Source: Enterobacter sp. BIGb0383
GTDB lineage: Bacteria > Pseudomonadota > Gammaproteobacteria > Enterobacterales > Enterobacteriaceae
Direction: 5' to 3'
Assembly: GCF_003751845.1 (NCBI RefSeq)
Contig: NZ_RJKQ01000003.1
Location: forward strand, 186,001-250,000
DNA: 64,000 nt
Made by a program: the position numbers and the translations under genes. The first letter of the stretch is position 1. Each line of letters begins with the position of its first letter. Below are positions 53,237 through 64,000 of this stretch, piece after piece. Below the pieces are notes generated by a model. That model was not told where the DNA came from. It searched no databases and saw only the letters and a list, made by a program, of their open reading frames with translations.

Positions 53237-53266
53237 ATTTTACTTCAACTGCTGCTGCTTTGTAAA
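53237..53266 (-). promoter_or_regulatory. Probable main promoter of rpsU-dnaG-rpoD
   Basis: On the minus strand TTTACA (53261-53266) and TAAAAT (53237-53242) are 18 bases apart, about 70 bases before the rpsU start. Each hexamer is one or two bases from consensus. The region is shared with the divergent tsaD promoter. A LexA box, reported for this operon in E. coli, was not evident as a full CTGT-N8-ACAG. Confidence 0.5.
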
Positions 53267-53402
53267 GCACCGCCGCCCTTTTTGACAGGGACTTTTGTAA
53301 GGGTGAGGAGTATACACGAACTCATCACCTGGGGAGAGCAAAGTTTTACATCGACCCGCATTCGACCTACACTGCGCGCTATTGAAATGAGGTAAAAAAG
53401 CC

Positions 53403-54416
53403 ATGCGTGTACTGGGAATTGAAACATCCTGCGATGAAACCGGCATCGCCATTTATGATGACGAAAAAGGCCTGTTAGCCAACCAACTGTATAGTCAGGT
53501 GAAATTGCATGCTGACTACGGCGGCGTGGTGCCGGAGCTGGCTTCCCGCGATCATGTGCGCAAAACCGTTCCGCTGATCCAGGCGGCGCTGAAAGAGTCA
53601 AATCTGACGGCAAAAGATATCGATGCGGTGGCCTATACCGCTGGACCCGGCCTGGTGGGTGCGCTGCTGGTCGGCGCCACCGTTGGCCGTTCGCTGGCAT
53701 TTGCCTGGAACGTGCCGGCCATTGCCGTTCACCATATGGAAGGGCACCTGCTGGCCCCGATGCTGGAAGATAACCCGCCGGAATTTCCGTTTGTTGCGCT
53801 GCTGGTTTCCGGTGGCCACACGCAGCTGATCAGCGTGACCGGTATCGGCCACTATACGCTGCTGGGCGAGTCCATCGATGACGCCGCCGGGGAAGCCTTC
53901 GACAAAACCGCCAAGCTGCTGGGGCTGGATTATCCCGGCGGTCCGATGCTGTCGAAAATGGCGGCAGAAGGCACGGAAGGGCGCTTTGTGTTCCCGCGCC
54001 CGATGACCGATCGTCCGGGGCTGGATTTTAGCTTCTCTGGCCTGAAGACCTTCGCCGCCAACACCATTCGTAATAACGACAACGACGACCAAACCCGCGC
54101 CGATATCGCCCGCGCCTTTGAGGATGCGGTGGTGGATACTCTGATGATCAAGTGCAAACGTGCGCTGGATCAGACCGGCTTCTCGCGGCTGGTCATGGCG
54201 GGCGGCGTCAGCGCCAACCGGACGCTGCGGACCCGGCTTGGGGAGATGATGCACAAGCGTCGGGGCGAAGTATTCTATGCCCGGCCGGAATTCTGCACCG
54301 ACAACGGGGCGATGATCGCCTATGCGGGCATGGTGCGTCTGAAGGTAGGAACCACGGCGGGACTGGGTGTGACCGTGCGTCCGCGCTGGCCGCTGGCGGA
54401 ACTGCCTGCGGCATAA
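53403..54416 (+). CDS. tsaD: tRNA N6-threonylcarbamoyladenosine synthase subunit TsaD
   Basis: 337 residues. It belongs to the ASKHA fold: [16 protein letters not shown] at the N-terminus, the metal-binding HHMEGHL near 111-117, [23 protein letters not shown] and the acidic [11 protein letters not shown] near the end. TsaD with TsaB and TsaE transfers the threonylcarbamoyl group to A37 of ANN-decoding tRNAs. It is divergent from rpsU, as in E. coli. All ligands for iron and ATP are present. Confidence 0.98.
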   Translation: MRVLGIETSCDETGIAIYDDEKGLLANQLYSQVKLHADYGGVVPELASRDHVRKTVPLIQAALKESNLTAKDIDAVAYTAGPGLVGALLVGATVGRSLAFAWNVPAIAVHHMEGHLLAPMLEDNPPEFPFVALLVSGGHTQLISVTGIGHYTLLGESIDDAAGEAFDKTAKLLGLDYPGGPMLSKMAAEGTEGRFVFPRPMTDRPGLDFSFSGLKTFAANTIRNNDNDDQTRADIARAFEDAVVDTLMIKCKRALDQTGFSRLVMAGGVSANRTLRTRLGEMMHKRRGEVFYARPEFCTDNGAMIAYAGMVRLKVGTTAGLGVTVRPRWPLAELPAA

Positions 54417-54443
54417 CCATCGGGCGAACCGATGGCAGAGATG

Positions 54444-54470
54444 AAAAGACCGGCTTACTGCCGGTCTTTT
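54444..54470. terminator. Bidirectional terminator between tsaD and plsY
   Basis: AAAAGACCGGC (54444-54454) and GCCGGTCTTTT (54460-54470) form an 11-bp stem with a 5-base loop that contains the plsY stop codon. T-rich flanks on both strands suit two convergent genes. A second smaller hairpin (CCATCGG/CCGATGG, 54417-54435) lies just before it, directly after the tsaD stop. Confidence 0.88.
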
Positions 54471-55075
54471 GCGTTTTGCGTCTTCTTCAGCCTGCGCCAG
54501 ATTTTGGGTTCCTGACGCCGCCACAGGCGCTGAATATTGTCATGGTGGCGCAGCAGGATCAGGCAGGAGAGCATCGAGACCGGGAAGGTAAACTGGGGCT
54601 TAAACCACCAGACGTAAAACGGCGCGATCAGGGCGCTGACGATAGCACCCAGCGAGGAGTAGCCACTCAGCAGAATGGTTAATAGCCAGGTTCCGGCCAT
54701 CACGCCGGTCAAATCCCAGCCGATGGGAGCGATGGCACCAAAAGCGGTGGCCACGCCTTTACCACCCTGAAAACCAAAGAAAACGGGCCAGATATGGCCG
54801 AGGCAGGCGGCGATGGCGATCAGGCCCAGCCAGAACGGCGACACACCGAGGGCGTACGCGCCCCAGACCGGCAGCATGCCTTTCAGTAAGTCGAAAACGA
54901 GCACCGCTGCGGCTGCACCCTTGCCGCCAATGCGCAGAACATTGGTCGCGCCGGGGTTACCTGAGCCATTTTCACGAGGGTCGGGCAGACCCGCGATGCG
55001 GCAGACCAAAATGGCGCTGGAGATTGAGCCGCAAAGGTAGGCGAGGAGAATCATTCCAGGCGCGATTGCACTCAT
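54455..55075 (-). CDS. plsY: Glycerol-3-phosphate acyltransferase PlsY
   Basis: 206 residues from the ATG at 55075; a longer frame exists but its first 30 residues are hydrophilic and not conserved. Five membrane segments; the three PlsY catalytic motifs are visible as [22 protein letters not shown] and [14 protein letters not shown]. It moves the acyl group from acyl-phosphate to glycerol-3-phosphate in the inner membrane, the first step of phospholipid synthesis together with PlsX. Divergent from folB, as in E. coli. Confidence 0.97.
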   Translation of the reverse strand: MSAIAPGMILLAYLCGSISSAILVCRIAGLPDPRENGSGNPGATNVLRIGGKGAAAAVLVFDLLKGMLPVWGAYALGVSPFWLGLIAIAACLGHIWPVFFGFQGGKGVATAFGAIAPIGWDLTGVMAGTWLLTILLSGYSSLGAIVSALIAPFYVWWFKPQFTFPVSMLSCLILLRHHDNIQRLWRRQEPKIWRRLKKTQNAKDRQ

Positions 55076-55182
55076 AACATTGTTCCGTTTTGAAAATGTC
55101 GTTTTATTCTCTGCATCCGTGGATAATACGCATAATTCGCCGGGAGTGGTATCCGGTTTAGCCAAAAAGCAGGCGGGGCGTG

Positions 55183-55551
55183 ATGGACATTGTATTTATA
55201 GAGCAACTTTCGGTAATCACCACCATCGGTGTTTATGACTGGGAGCAGACCATCGAACAGAAGCTTATGTTCGATATCGAAATGGCGTGGGATAACCGCG
55301 CTGCGGCGCGCAGCGATGACGTTAACGACTGCCTGAGCTATGCCGATATCGCCGATGCGGTCATCGGTCACGTCGAAGGCGGACGTTTTGCCCTGGTGGA
55401 ACGTGTGGCTGAAGAGGTCGCTGAACTGCTGCTGTCGCGCTTCGCTTCTCCCTGGGTGCGAATCAAAGTCAGCAAACCGGGCGCGGTGGCGCGCGCGGCA
55501 AGCGTTGGCGTGCTGATCGAGCGTGGGGTTAATCCGAAAGACTCTAACTAA
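55183..55551 (+). CDS. folB: Dihydroneopterin aldolase FolB
   Basis: 122 residues from ATG 55183; a GTG at 55180 is in frame, but the E. coli protein begins MDIVFIEQL as here. [10 protein letters not shown], the active-site Glu in this motif, and the catalytic Lys in [13 protein letters not shown] are present. It cleaves dihydroneopterin to hydroxymethyl-dihydropterin and glycolaldehyde in folate synthesis. Divergent from plsY. Confidence 0.97.
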   Translation: MDIVFIEQLSVITTIGVYDWEQTIEQKLMFDIEMAWDNRAAARSDDVNDCLSYADIADAVIGHVEGGRFALVERVAEEVAELLLSRFASPWVRIKVSKPGAVARAASVGVLIERGVNPKDSN

Positions 55552-55603
55552 CGCTATCATTATTAAACTAAAACAGTTTATACAGGTCTTACACAGGCTG
55601 GCT

Positions 55604-55633
55604 GCGATTTCTCAAAAGGGGAATCGCTTTTTT
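55604..55633 (+). terminator. Terminator after folB
   Basis: GCGATT (55604-55609) pairs with AATCGC (55622-55627) and is followed by seven T residues (55628-55633 and the preceding C). It is a short but classically shaped intrinsic terminator 52 bases after folB and 20 bases before the uppP start, so uppP must have its promoter in a small space or depend partly on read-through. Confidence 0.6.
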
Positions 55634-55653
55634 ATGTTTCTTAGGGGTTAATG

Positions 55654-56475
55654 ATGAGCGATATGCACTCCCTGCTGATAGCAGCGATTTTGGGTGTGGT
55701 CGAAGGATTGACGGAGTTCTTACCGGTCTCCAGTACCGGCCATATGATCATCGTCGGACATCTTCTCGGCTTCGAGGGCGAAACGGCGAAGACCTTTGAA
55801 GTGGTGATCCAACTCGGTTCTATTCTGGCCGTGGTAGTGATGTTCTGGCGTCGTCTGTTTGGTCTGATTGGTATCCATTTTGGGCGTCCGCCGCAGCAGG
55901 AAGGCACCGGTAAAGGTCGCCTGACGCTGATTCATATCCTGCTGGGGATGATCCCGGCCGTGGTGCTGGGGCTGTTGCTCCACGATACCATCAAGTCGCT
56001 GTTTAACCCGATTAACGTCATGTACGCCCTGGTGGTCGGTGGCTTCTTGCTGATTGCCGCAGAGCTACTGAAGCCGAAAGAGCCGCGTGCGCCGGGTCTG
56101 GATGATATGACGTATCGCCAGGCCTTTATGATTGGTTGCTTCCAGTGTCTGGCTCTGTGGCCGGGCTTTTCCCGCTCGGGTGCGACGATCTCCGGCGGGA
56201 TGCTGGTGGGTGTCAGCCGCTATGCAGCTTCGGAGTTTTCGTTCCTGCTGGCGGTGCCGATGATGATGGGGGCCACCGCGCTGGACCTCTATAAGAGCTG
56301 GCACTTCCTCTCCGTGGCGGATATCCCCATGTTCGCCGTCGGCTTTGTCACCGCGTTCCTGGTGGCGCTGGTGGCGATTAAAACCTTCCTGCAGCTGATC
56401 AAACGCATCTCGTTTATTCCGTTCGCAATCTACCGCTTTGTGGTCGCCGCGGCGGTTTACGTGGTCTTCTTCTGA
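55654..56475 (+). CDS. uppP: Undecaprenyl-diphosphatase UppP (BacA)
   Basis: 273 residues from ATG 55654 (an adjacent ATG at 55651 is possible), the E. coli length and start [11 protein letters not shown]. The catalytic motifs [14 protein letters not shown] and [15 protein letters not shown] are intact, with about eight membrane helices. It dephosphorylates undecaprenyl diphosphate at the outer face of the inner membrane to recycle the lipid carrier for peptidoglycan and, possibly, for the exopolysaccharide cluster in this window. It overlaps convergent cca by 19 bases at the tail. Confidence 0.98.
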   Translation: MSDMHSLLIAAILGVVEGLTEFLPVSSTGHMIIVGHLLGFEGETAKTFEVVIQLGSILAVVVMFWRRLFGLIGIHFGRPPQQEGTGKGRLTLIHILLGMIPAVVLGLLLHDTIKSLFNPINVMYALVVGGFLLIAAELLKPKEPRAPGLDDMTYRQAFMIGCFQCLALWPGFSRSGATISGGMLVGVSRYAASEFSFLLAVPMMMGATALDLYKSWHFLSVADIPMFAVGFVTAFLVALVAIKTFLQLIKRISFIPFAIYRFVVAAAVYVVFF

Positions 56476-57731
56476 TCCTCTTCGTTGTCCCCGGCCTGCG
56501 GCTGGGGACAACGTTGCGCTTTCCACTGCTCAACCGCCCGAATACGCCTTTTGGTCAGCTCCTCGCGGATCGCCGCGCCCTGAAAACCAGCGGCAACCAC
56601 GTCCTGAGTCGAGACGGCCTTTGCCACTTCCCATGATTCACGCAGCAGACGTCCCTGCGGATAGTCGCAGTTTTCAAAACCGGTCCGTCCGCGTACGTCG
56701 GCTTCGCTGGTGAGCGCAATCTGCTCGACACGGTGCGGTTTGCGCCAGGCATCAATATTATCGAACAGCTTAACGATGGTTTTGGCCTGCAGGATCGGGA
56801 AGGTGTGGATCAGATCGTGAAACTCCGCCACCAGCTTCGCCAGATCGCGGATCTCGTTCGGCACGCGCAGGCGCTGGCAGACGCGTTCAACCAGCCTGAC
56901 GCCCGCCGGGCCGTGACCGTGATGGCGTGGCCACAGGGCTTTTGGCGTCAATCCTTTGCCGAGATCGTGGCACAGGGTGGCAAAGCGTATGTCGACCTCC
57001 GGTGACAGCATCGCCGCCATCGACAGCGTCATCAGCGTATGAATACCCGTGTCGATTTCCGGGTGCCATTTGGCCGGAGCCGGAACGCCGTACAGGGCGT
57101 CAATTTCCGGGAACAGCACCTTCAGCGCGCCGCAGTCGCGCAGCACCTGGAAGTAAACCTGAGGGTTATGGCTGCGCAGGGCGTTTTCCGTCTCCTTCCA
57201 GACGCGCTCCGGCGTCAGGTGTTCAAGCTCACCTGCGGCGGTCATATCGCGCATTAAGGTCAGGGTTTCATCGGCAATGCGGAAGCTAAGGTGCGCGTAG
57301 CGGGCGGCGAAACGCGCCACGCGTAAAACGCGCAGGGGATCTTCGCTAAAGGCGGGGGAAACGTGGCGCAGCAGGCGATTGCGTAAATCGTCACGGCCGC
57401 CGTAAGGGTCGATATGGCTGCCGTCTTCGGCCTGGGCAATCGCATTGATGGTGAGATCGCGACGCTCTAAATCATCCTCGAGAGTCACGTCCGGTGCGGC
57501 ATAGCAGGTGAAACCGGTATAGCCGGAGCCGGATTTTCGCTCGGTACGCGCCAGGGCATACTCTTCCCGCGTTTGCGGGTGCAGAAAGACCGGGAAATCG
57601 CGCCCTACCTGCTGATAGCCCGCGTCCAGCATCTGCTGAGGCGTACTGCCTGTTACCACCCAATCTCTGTCTTTGACCGGTAGTCCTAACAACGTATCCC
57701 GTACTGCACCACCGACCAGATAACTCTTCAC
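56457..57731 (-). CDS. cca: CCA-adding tRNA nucleotidyltransferase, multifunctional
   Basis: 424 residues, about 12 longer than E. coli Cca, the extra length being in the acidic tail (NEEDQKKTT). The class II nucleotidyltransferase site is [20 protein letters not shown] with Asp21 and Asp23; [10 protein letters not shown] follows, and an HD domain has CHDLGKG near 254. It builds or repairs the tRNA CCA end and has phosphohydrolase activity through the HD domain. It lies downstream of ygiM on the same strand (90-base gap), as in E. coli. Confidence 0.97.
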   Translation of the reverse strand: MKSYLVGGAVRDTLLGLPVKDRDWVVTGSTPQQMLDAGYQQVGRDFPVFLHPQTREEYALARTERKSGSGYTGFTCYAAPDVTLEDDLERRDLTINAIAQAEDGSHIDPYGGRDDLRNRLLRHVSPAFSEDPLRVLRVARFAARYAHLSFRIADETLTLMRDMTAAGELEHLTPERVWKETENALRSHNPQVYFQVLRDCGALKVLFPEIDALYGVPAPAKWHPEIDTGIHTLMTLSMAAMLSPEVDIRFATLCHDLGKGLTPKALWPRHHGHGPAGVRLVERVCQRLRVPNEIRDLAKLVAEFHDLIHTFPILQAKTIVKLFDNIDAWRKPHRVEQIALTSEADVRGRTGFENCDYPQGRLLRESWEVAKAVSTQDVVAAGFQGAAIREELTKRRIRAVEQWKAQRCPQPQAGDNEEDQKKTT

Positions 57732-57821
57732 GCCGCCTTTCTCCTCATTACGTCACTGCTGACAGATAATACGTAAGTGTAGAGGAGAAGGCGACTCCCG
57801 GAATTTGCCGGGGCAGGAAGA

Positions 57822-58442
57822 TCAGTTCATCCAGCGATCTTTACGTTTACGGCCAGGGATCATATGCGGGAGCACCAGGCCGAGCAGCAGACCCATGCCG
57901 AGCACGCCGCCGCCGTACATAAACCACTGCATGATGATGGTGCGCTGTTTGTCATCCAGCTGAAGATTGGCCGCGCTGACTTTTTTCTGCGCGACAATCA
58001 GCTCATTTCTAAGCTTCTGATTCTCGTCTTTCAGCCCGTTGATCACCCCGTCGCTCTGCGCCACTTTCTGCTGCATATCGGCAGTGCGCTGGTTCCAGGT
58101 GGTGTCAATATTGTTCAGTTTATCGGTCAGGGTTTTGACCTGATTTTCCAGTTCCGGTACGCGGGTGCGCAGGCTGGGATCGGTATTCAGCTCTTTCAGC
58201 GGGATCCAGGCAGTACGACCTGTATTGTCGCGGATCTGGCCATAGCGGGTGCTGTCGTTGGTTTGCAGCAGGGCAACTTCTTCCCCGGCATTCAGCGTTC
58301 CCACCAGGCGAAAATTGTCGCCCGGGCCGCTGCGCAGCCAGGTGCTTAGTTCATCAGAGACATAACGCTTTTCTTCGGCATGAGCCACAGTGGAAACGCT
58401 AAGTGCAAGAAAAATCAGTCCGGTCAGGCGTAATTTTGGCAT
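57822..58442 (-). CDS. ygiM: SH3-domain inner-membrane protein YgiM
   Basis: 206 residues from the ATG at 58442, matching E. coli YgiM in length and start (MPKLRL); the longer frame is discarded. A signal peptide ends in VAHA. A bacterial SH3 domain (about 25-90, RYVSDELSTWLRSGPGDNFR) is followed by a coiled coil (about 95-165), a membrane helix (about 170-190) and a basic cytoplasmic tail RKRKDRWMN. Role unknown; SH3b domains often bind peptidoglycan. Divergent from ygiF. Confidence 0.95.
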   Translation of the reverse strand: MPKLRLTGLIFLALSVSTVAHAEEKRYVSDELSTWLRSGPGDNFRLVGTLNAGEEVALLQTNDSTRYGQIRDNTGRTAWIPLKELNTDPSLRTRVPELENQVKTLTDKLNNIDTTWNQRTADMQQKVAQSDGVINGLKDENQKLRNELIVAQKKVSAANLQLDDKQRTIIMQWFMYGGGVLGMGLLLGLVLPHMIPGRKRKDRWMN

Positions 58443-58684
58443 TAGATCATCGTTAATATCTGAAAAGTGGAACAATAGTAGTGTCATCAGTCTGACGACG
58501 CAAAGCATTCAGCATCAATCGGAATCATCCAGGTCGAACTGAATGACAATCAAACTTTGCATTTTGTCAGGGTCGCGTTGTATGGCGCTTTGACGCAAAA
58601 TACTATCTACTGACAAGTAAGACCCAAGTAAGTTCGCCGCATGCCCTCAGGGTGTGACGTCGGCACAACTATAAGAATGCAGCC

Positions 58685-59986
58685 ATGGCTCAAGAAATCG
58701 AATTAAAGTTTATCGTTAATCCCGACGGCGTGGATACGCTGCGCGCCCATCTGAATACGCTGACCGCGGAGCATGTTCCCCCGGTCCAGCTGCTGAATAT
58801 CTACTACGAGACGCCGGATAACTGGCTGCGTAGCCATGATATGGGGCTGCGCATTCGTGGTGAAAATGGCCGCTATGAAATGACCATGAAGATCGCCGGT
58901 CGCGTGGTTGGCGGGCTGCATCAGCGCCCGGAATACAATATTGAACTGAGCCAGGCCGAGCTGGATCTGGCGCGCCTGCCGACGGACGTCTGGCCCGATG
59001 GCCAACTACCGGCCGATCTTGCTGAGCGCGTGCAGCCGCTGTTCAGCACCGATTTCCTGCGGGAAAAATGGCTGGTTGAGGTGGGTGAGAGCCGGATTGA
59101 GATCGCCCTCGACCTTGGCGAGGTGAAAGCCGGTGAGCATCAGGAAGCGATTTGCGAGCTGGAACTGGAACTGCTGCAGGGCAATACCGCCGATGTGCTC
59201 AAGCTGGCGCGTCAGCTGGTGGGCCAGGCGGTACTGCGCCAGGGGAGCCTGAGCAAGGCGGCACGCGGGTATCATCTGGCCCAGGGCAATGAAGAACGTC
59301 TGCTGCGGCCGACGCCTGTCCTGCAGGTGGCGCCAAAGGCGAGCATCGAGCAGGGTCTGGAAGCCGCGCTGGAGCTGGCGCTGAACCAGTGGCAGTACCA
59401 TGAAGAACTCTGGGTGCGCGGCGTACCGAAGGCGAAAGCCGAAGTGCTGGGTGCCGTGGCGTTACTTCGCCATGCGCTGACCCTGTTTGGCAGCCTGGTC
59501 CCGCGAAAAGCGAGCGCTCACTTACGTGACCTGTTAACCCTTTCTGAAGCGACGCTGACCTCCGATGTCTCGGCGCAAACCGCCGCCTGCAGTTCGGAAG
59601 TGGCGCTGGCGAAGCTGGCCCTCACCGAATGGCTGATTGGCCGAGGCTGGCAGCCGTTCCTCGACGAGAAGGCGCAGGCAAAAATCGCCGGTTCCTTTAA
59701 GCGTTTTTCAGACGTGCAGCTTTCCCGTGCGGCGGCCGAGCTGAAAAGCACATTCTTACGCTCTCTGGGCGACAGCTACAAAGATCAGCTCCCGCGTCTG
59801 ACGCGTGAGATTGACAGCGTTCTGCTGCTCGCAGGCTATTACGATCTGGCGAAGGTACAGGCCTGGCTGGATAACTGGCAGGGGCTGCATTACGCCATCC
59901 TGACCAACCGGCGTCATGAAACTGAAGATTGCCGTACCGACGCGCTGGCAACGGCGCCTTTCTGGTTACATAGCGGAAAACAATAA
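58685..59986 (+). CDS. ygiF: Inorganic triphosphatase YgiF (CYTH-CHAD)
   Basis: 433 residues. The N-terminal CYTH domain begins with the E-x-E-x-K signature (EIELKF, residues 4-9) and continues through alternating acidic and basic strands typical of the triphosphate tunnel. The C-terminal half is a CHAD helical domain (about 220-430) with conserved histidines and lysines. It hydrolyses inorganic triphosphate with divalent metal in the cytoplasm. It is followed by glnE after 15 bases, as in E. coli. Confidence 0.96.
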   Translation: MAQEIELKFIVNPDGVDTLRAHLNTLTAEHVPPVQLLNIYYETPDNWLRSHDMGLRIRGENGRYEMTMKIAGRVVGGLHQRPEYNIELSQAELDLARLPTDVWPDGQLPADLAERVQPLFSTDFLREKWLVEVGESRIEIALDLGEVKAGEHQEAICELELELLQGNTADVLKLARQLVGQAVLRQGSLSKAARGYHLAQGNEERLLRPTPVLQVAPKASIEQGLEAALELALNQWQYHEELWVRGVPKAKAEVLGAVALLRHALTLFGSLVPRKASAHLRDLLTLSEATLTSDVSAQTAACSSEVALAKLALTEWLIGRGWQPFLDEKAQAKIAGSFKRFSDVQLSRAAAELKSTFLRSLGDSYKDQLPRLTREIDSVLLLAGYYDLAKVQAWLDNWQGLHYAILTNRRHETEDCRTDALATAPFWLHSGKQ

Positions 59987-60001
59987 CCCAGGGACTCTCA
60001 T

Positions 60002-62836
60002 ATGACGCCGCTCTCTTCGCAGTTACAGCAGCACTGGCAGACGGTACAGGACAGGCTGCCGGACGATTTTCCTTTATCAGGGCTGAGCGAGCAGGCGCTT
60101 GCGGTGCTGACTTTTAGTGATTTCGTCCAGCAGAGCCTGACGGCGCATCCCGAATGGCTGGCGCAGCTGGAGAGCTGCCCGCCAGAAGCGGAAGAGTGGC
60201 AGCACTACGCACAGTGGCTGCAGGAGACGCTGGCGTCAGTGGGTGATGAAGCGGGGCTGATGCGCGAGCTGCGCCTGTTCCGGCGACGCATTATGGTGCG
60301 TATCGCCTGGGCGCAGACGCTGTGCCTGGTCAATGAAGAGAGTACCCTGCAGCAGCTGAGCGTGCTGGCGGAAACCCTGATTATTGCCGCCCGCGACTGG
60401 CTCTATGCCGCCTGCTGTCGCGAGTGGGGCACGCCATCCGGGCCGAACGGAGACGCGCAGCCGCTGCTGATCCTCGGGATGGGCAAGCTGGGCGGCGGGG
60501 AGCTGAACTTCTCCTCCGATATCGACTTAATCTTTGCCTGGCCGGAAAACGGCGTCACCCTCGGCGGGCGGCGGGAGCTGGATAACGCCCAGTTCTTTAC
60601 GCGTCTCGGCCAGCGGCTGATTAAAGCGCTCGACCAGCCAACCCAGGACGGCTTTGTTTATCGAGTGGATATGCGTCTGCGTCCCTTTGGCGACAGCGGC
60701 CCGCTGGTACTGAGCTTTGCCGCGCTGGAGGATTATTACCAGGAGCAGGGCCGCGACTGGGAGCGCTATGCGATGGTGAAGGCGCGGATTATGGGCGACG
60801 ATGGCGCCTACGCCAGCGAACTGCGCGCCATGCTGCGACCCTTTGTTTTCCGCCGTTATATCGACTTCAGCGTCATCCAGTCCCTGCGCAATATGAAGGG
60901 CATGATCGCCCGTGAAGTTCGCCGTCGCGGGCTGAAGGACAATATCAAGCTGGGTGCGGGCGGCATCCGTGAAATCGAATTTATTGTGCAGGTCTTCCAG
61001 CTGATCCGCGGCGGCCGCGAGCCATCGCTTCAGCTGCGTGCGCTGCTGCCCACCCTGGCCGCGATTGAGGCGCTGCACCTTCTTCCTGAGGCGGATGCCA
61101 GGCGGCTGCGCGAGGCGTATCTGTTTTTACGGCGGCTGGAAAACCTGCTGCAGAGCATTAACGACGAGCAGACCCAGACCCTGCCCGGGGATGAACTGAA
61201 TCGCGCCCGTCTGGCCTGGGCAATGCAGTGCGAGGACTGGGCCAGCCTTGAACGTACGCTGGCCACGCATATGGACGGCGTCCGCCAGGTCTTCAACGAT
61301 CTGATCGGCGATGATGAAAGCGCCAGCCCCGATGACCAGCTGGCCGAACACTGGCGGGAGCTGTGGCAGGATGCGCTCCAGGAGGATGATACCCCTTCTG
61401 CGCTGGCGCACCTTCCGGCGGAGCAGCGTAATCAGGTGGTGGCGCTGATTGCCGATTTCCGTAAAGAGCTGGACAGGCGCACCATTGGCCCGCGTGGCCG
61501 TCAGGTGCTGGATAATCTGATGCCGCCTCTGCTGCGCGACGTCTGTGCGCGGCCCGATGCGGCGGTGCCGCTCTCCCGGATGACGCCGCTGCTGACCGGG
61601 ATTATCACCCGCACGACCTACCTTGAGCTGCTGAGTGAATTCCCCGGTGCGCTCAAGCATTTAATCTCCCTCTGCGCTGCGTCGCCCATGGTTGCCAGCC
61701 AGCTGGCACGCTATCCGCTGCTGCTCGACGAGCTGCTGGATCCGGCGACGCTCTACCAGCCGACGGCAACCGACGCCTATCGCGACGAGCTGCGGCAGTA
61801 TCTGCTGCGGGTGCCGGAAGAGGACGAGGAGCAACAGCTGGAGGCGATGCGCCAGTTTAAGCAGGCCCAGCTGCTGCGCGTAGCGGCGGCGGATATCGCC
61901 GGGACGCTGCCGGTGATGAAAGTGAGCGATCACTTAACCTGGCTGGCGGAGGCGATGATCGACGCGGTAGTGCGTCAGGCCTGGGGTCTAATGGTGGCGC
62001 GTTACGGCCAGCCGACGCATTTACGCGAGCGTGAAGGACGCGGTTTTGCGGTGGTGGGCTACGGCAAGCTGGGCGGCTGGGAGCTGGGCTACAGTTCCGA
62101 TCTCGACCTGGTCTTCCTCCACGACTGTCCGGCGGACGTCATGACCGACGGCGAGCGCGAGATCGATGGCCGCCAGTTCTATCTCCGTCTTGCCCAGCGG
62201 ATTATGCATCTGTTCAGCACCCGAACGTCGACGGGGATTCTGTATGAGGTGGATGCCCGCCTGCGGCCGTCCGGTGCGGCGGGAATGCTGGTGACCACCG
62301 TGGAATCTTTTGCCGACTATCAGCGCAATGAGGCCTGGACCTGGGAACATCAGGCGCTGGTCCGGGCGCGGGTGGTGTACGGCGATCCGCAGCTTAAGGT
62401 CCAGTTTGACGCCATTCGCCGCGATATTCTCAGCCTGCCGCGTGAGGGCGATAAGCTACAGACTGAGGTGCGCGAGATGCGCGAAAAAATGCGCAGCCAT
62501 CTTAGCGGCAAGCACCGCGACAGTTTTGATATTAAAACCGATGCCGGCGGCATCACCGATATTGAATTTATTACCCAGTATCTGGTGCTGCGCTACGCTC
62601 ACGAGCGGCCGAAGTTAACCCGCTGGTCCGATAATGTCCGCATTCTGGAGCTGCTGGCGCAGAACGATATTATGGATGAGCAGGAGGCGCGGGCGCTGAC
62701 CGAGGCTTACACCACTCTGCGCGATGAGCTACATCACCTTGCGCTACAGGAGCAGCCGGGCTATCTGCCGCTGGAGGCCTTTAGCGACGAACGCAAGCAG
62801 GTGAGCGAGAGCTGGCATAAGTGGCTTGGGGCGTAG
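60002..62836 (+). CDS. glnE: Glutamine synthetase adenylyltransferase/deadenylase GlnE
   Basis: 944 residues (946 in E. coli). There are two nucleotidyltransferase domains in tandem: the N-terminal adenylyl-removing one with [20 protein letters not shown] (near 160) and the C-terminal adenylyl-transferring one with [20 protein letters not shown] (near 683). The D-x-D metal sites in both are intact. It adds and removes AMP on glutamine synthetase in response to PII (GlnB) and glutamine. Operon with ygiF. Confidence 0.98.
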   Translation: MTPLSSQLQQHWQTVQDRLPDDFPLSGLSEQALAVLTFSDFVQQSLTAHPEWLAQLESCPPEAEEWQHYAQWLQETLASVGDEAGLMRELRLFRRRIMVRIAWAQTLCLVNEESTLQQLSVLAETLIIAARDWLYAACCREWGTPSGPNGDAQPLLILGMGKLGGGELNFSSDIDLIFAWPENGVTLGGRRELDNAQFFTRLGQRLIKALDQPTQDGFVYRVDMRLRPFGDSGPLVLSFAALEDYYQEQGRDWERYAMVKARIMGDDGAYASELRAMLRPFVFRRYIDFSVIQSLRNMKGMIAREVRRRGLKDNIKLGAGGIREIEFIVQVFQLIRGGREPSLQLRALLPTLAAIEALHLLPEADARRLREAYLFLRRLENLLQSINDEQTQTLPGDELNRARLAWAMQCEDWASLERTLATHMDGVRQVFNDLIGDDESASPDDQLAEHWRELWQDALQEDDTPSALAHLPAEQRNQVVALIADFRKELDRRTIGPRGRQVLDNLMPPLLRDVCARPDAAVPLSRMTPLLTGIITRTTYLELLSEFPGALKHLISLCAASPMVASQLARYPLLLDELLDPATLYQPTATDAYRDELRQYLLRVPEEDEEQQLEAMRQFKQAQLLRVAAADIAGTLPVMKVSDHLTWLAEAMIDAVVRQAWGLMVARYGQPTHLREREGRGFAVVGYGKLGGWELGYSSDLDLVFLHDCPADVMTDGEREIDGRQFYLRLAQRIMHLFSTRTSTGILYEVDARLRPSGAAGMLVTTVESFADYQRNEAWTWEHQALVRARVVYGDPQLKVQFDAIRRDILSLPREGDKLQTEVREMREKMRSHLSGKHRDSFDIKTDAGGITDIEFITQYLVLRYAHERPKLTRWSDNVRILELLAQNDIMDEQEARALTEAYTTLRDELHHLALQEQPGYLPLEAFSDERKQVSESWHKWLGA

Positions 62837-62911
62837 CCATCGTGGCAACTCGAAATCCTGCTGCTATATGTTATTATCGCGCGCAAATTTGACATCTCTC
62901 TGGAGTCAGGA

Positions 62912-64000
62912 ATGAAAGTAACGCTGCCCGAGTTTGGCCGTGCAGGCGTCATGGTCGTCGGTGATGTAATGCTGGATCGCTACTGGTACGGCCCAACCAG
63001 CCGTATCTCACCGGAAGCACCGGTGCCGGTGGTGAAAGTCGATACCATTGAAGAACGTCCGGGCGGCGCGGCAAACGTGGCGATGAACATTGCCTCGCTG
63101 GGCGCCAGCTCACGCCTGGTGGGCCTGACCGGCATTGACGATGCGGCACGTGCGCTCAGCAAAGCACTGGCCGACGTTAACGTGAAGTGTGATTTCGTTT
63201 CTGTTCCGACCCATCCGACCATCACCAAGCTGCGCGTGCTGTCACGTAACCAGCAGCTGATCCGCCTTGATTTTGAAGAGGGCTTTGCCGGAGTCGATCC
63301 GCAGCCGATGCACGATCGTATCCGTCAGGCGCTGGGGCAGGTGGGGGCGCTGGTGCTCTCCGACTACGCCAAAGGCGCGCTGGAAAGCGTCCAGCAGATG
63401 ATTCAGCTGGCACGCGTGGCCGGTGTTCCTGTGTTGATTGACCCGAAAGGCACCGATTTTGAACGCTATCGCGGTGCGACCCTGCTGACGCCGAACCTCT
63501 CCGAGTTCGAAGCGGTCGCGGGTAAATGCCAGGACGAAGCGCAGATCGTCGAACGCGGGATGAAAATTATCGCCGACTTCGAGCTCTCCGCGCTGCTGGT
63601 GACCCGTTCCGAGCAGGGGATGACGCTGCTGCAGCCGGGTAAAGCGCCGCTGCATATGCCGACGCTGGCGCAGGAAGTGTATGACGTGACCGGCGCAGGC
63701 GATACGGTGATCGGCGTACTGGCAGCCACCCTTGCGGCAGGCAACTCGCTGGAAGAGGCCTGCTACTTCGCTAACGCGGCAGCGGGCGTCGTCGTTGGCA
63801 AACTCGGCACCTCAACCGTTTCGCCGATTGAGCTGGAAAACGCGGTTCGTGGTCGCTCTGAAACCGGCTTCGGCGTGATGAGCGAAGAAGAGCTGAAGGT
63901 CGCGGTAGCGGCGGCGCGTAAGCGCGGTGAGAAAGTGGTGATGACCAACGGCGTCTTTGACATTCTGCACGCCGGTCATGTCTCCTATCTCGCCAATGCC
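62912..64000 (+). CDS. hldE: Bifunctional heptose kinase/adenylyltransferase HldE, 3' end missing
   Basis: The first 363 codons are present; the gene runs off the right edge. Start ATG 62912 after TGGAGTCAGG. The ribokinase-type domain is complete: GGAANVAMN near 51 and the anion-hole [11 protein letters not shown] near 258. The adenylyltransferase domain begins near 340 with [14 protein letters not shown], the H-x-G-H nucleotide site, and is then cut. It phosphorylates heptose-7-phosphate at C1 and later adenylates it in ADP-heptose synthesis for the LPS core. Confidence 0.98.
   Translation, partial: MKVTLPEFGRAGVMVVGDVMLDRYWYGPTSRISPEAPVPVVKVDTIEERPGGAANVAMNIASLGASSRLVGLTGIDDAARALSKALADVNVKCDFVSVPTHPTITKLRVLSRNQQLIRLDFEEGFAGVDPQPMHDRIRQALGQVGALVLSDYAKGALESVQQMIQLARVAGVPVLIDPKGTDFERYRGATLLTPNLSEFEAVAGKCQDEAQIVERGMKIIADFELSALLVTRSEQGMTLLQPGKAPLHMPTLAQEVYDVTGAGDTVIGVLAATLAAGNSLEEACYFANAAAGVVVGKLGTSTVSPIELENAVRGRSETGFGVMSEEELKVAVAAARKRGEKVVMTNGVFDILHAGHVSYLANA

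Overview
The window is a piece of an enterobacterial chromosome of fairly high GC content. Its right end carries the backbone block ileX, mug, rpoD, dnaG, rpsU, tsaD, plsY, folB, uppP, cca, ygiM, ygiF, glnE and hldE in E. coli-like order, with proteins close in length and sequence to their E. coli counterparts. An Enterobacter/Leclercia/Lelliottia-type organism fits best, but I cannot fix the genus from sequence alone.

From 1 to about 47 kb the DNA is accessory and lies on one side of the tRNA-Ile gene ileX. (a) 1-9.1 kb is the tail of a type VI secretion cluster: a sigma-54 activator (cut by the window edge), VasI, TssA, TssM, VasL and a Sel1-repeat lipoprotein. (b) 9.1-19.5 kb is an exopolysaccharide cluster: three glycosyltransferases, a full-length ABC exporter, a protein with two kinase-like (APH) domains, an AlgE-like outer-membrane barrel and a convergent AlgL-type alginate lyase. 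It has no AlgD, Alg8 or Alg44, so it looks like an ABC-exporter route joined to an alginate-style outer-membrane exit. (c) 19.8-21.6 kb is an orphan YhfU-YhfT pair.

(d) 21.8-38.3 kb is the most interesting part. It appears to be one long operon: an anchored von Willebrand A protein, SrfA, SrfB (actin/Hsp70-like ATPase), SrfC (dynamin-like GTPase), a single-pass membrane protein, a secreted von Willebrand A protein, a MacB/LolCD-type ATPase and permease, a secreted SUMF1-domain protein and three small lipoproteins. The ATPase-permease-SUMF1-lipoprotein set resembles TagT-TagS-TagR-TagQ of the Pseudomonas T6SS threonine-phosphorylation pathway. I infer an envelope-spanning machine or sensor of undescribed function.

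(e) 38.6-47 kb holds a small membrane protein, a Fic protein with a convergent 52-residue candidate partner, a cupin, a four-gene peptide-type ABC importer and a YjjJ/HipA-like kinase. It is bounded on the right by intact ileX and on the left by a decayed copy of the 3' half of that tRNA, which suggests an old tRNA-targeted island. A two-gene RhiA-like pair interrupts the mug-rpoD junction.

(f) 49-64 kb is backbone: the rpsU-dnaG-rpoD macromolecular synthesis operon (minus strand), tsaD, the lipid and folate genes plsY, folB and uppP, tRNA maturation (cca), ygiM, ygiF, glnE, and hldE cut by the right edge. No insertion sequence, integrase, rRNA or CRISPR array was seen.
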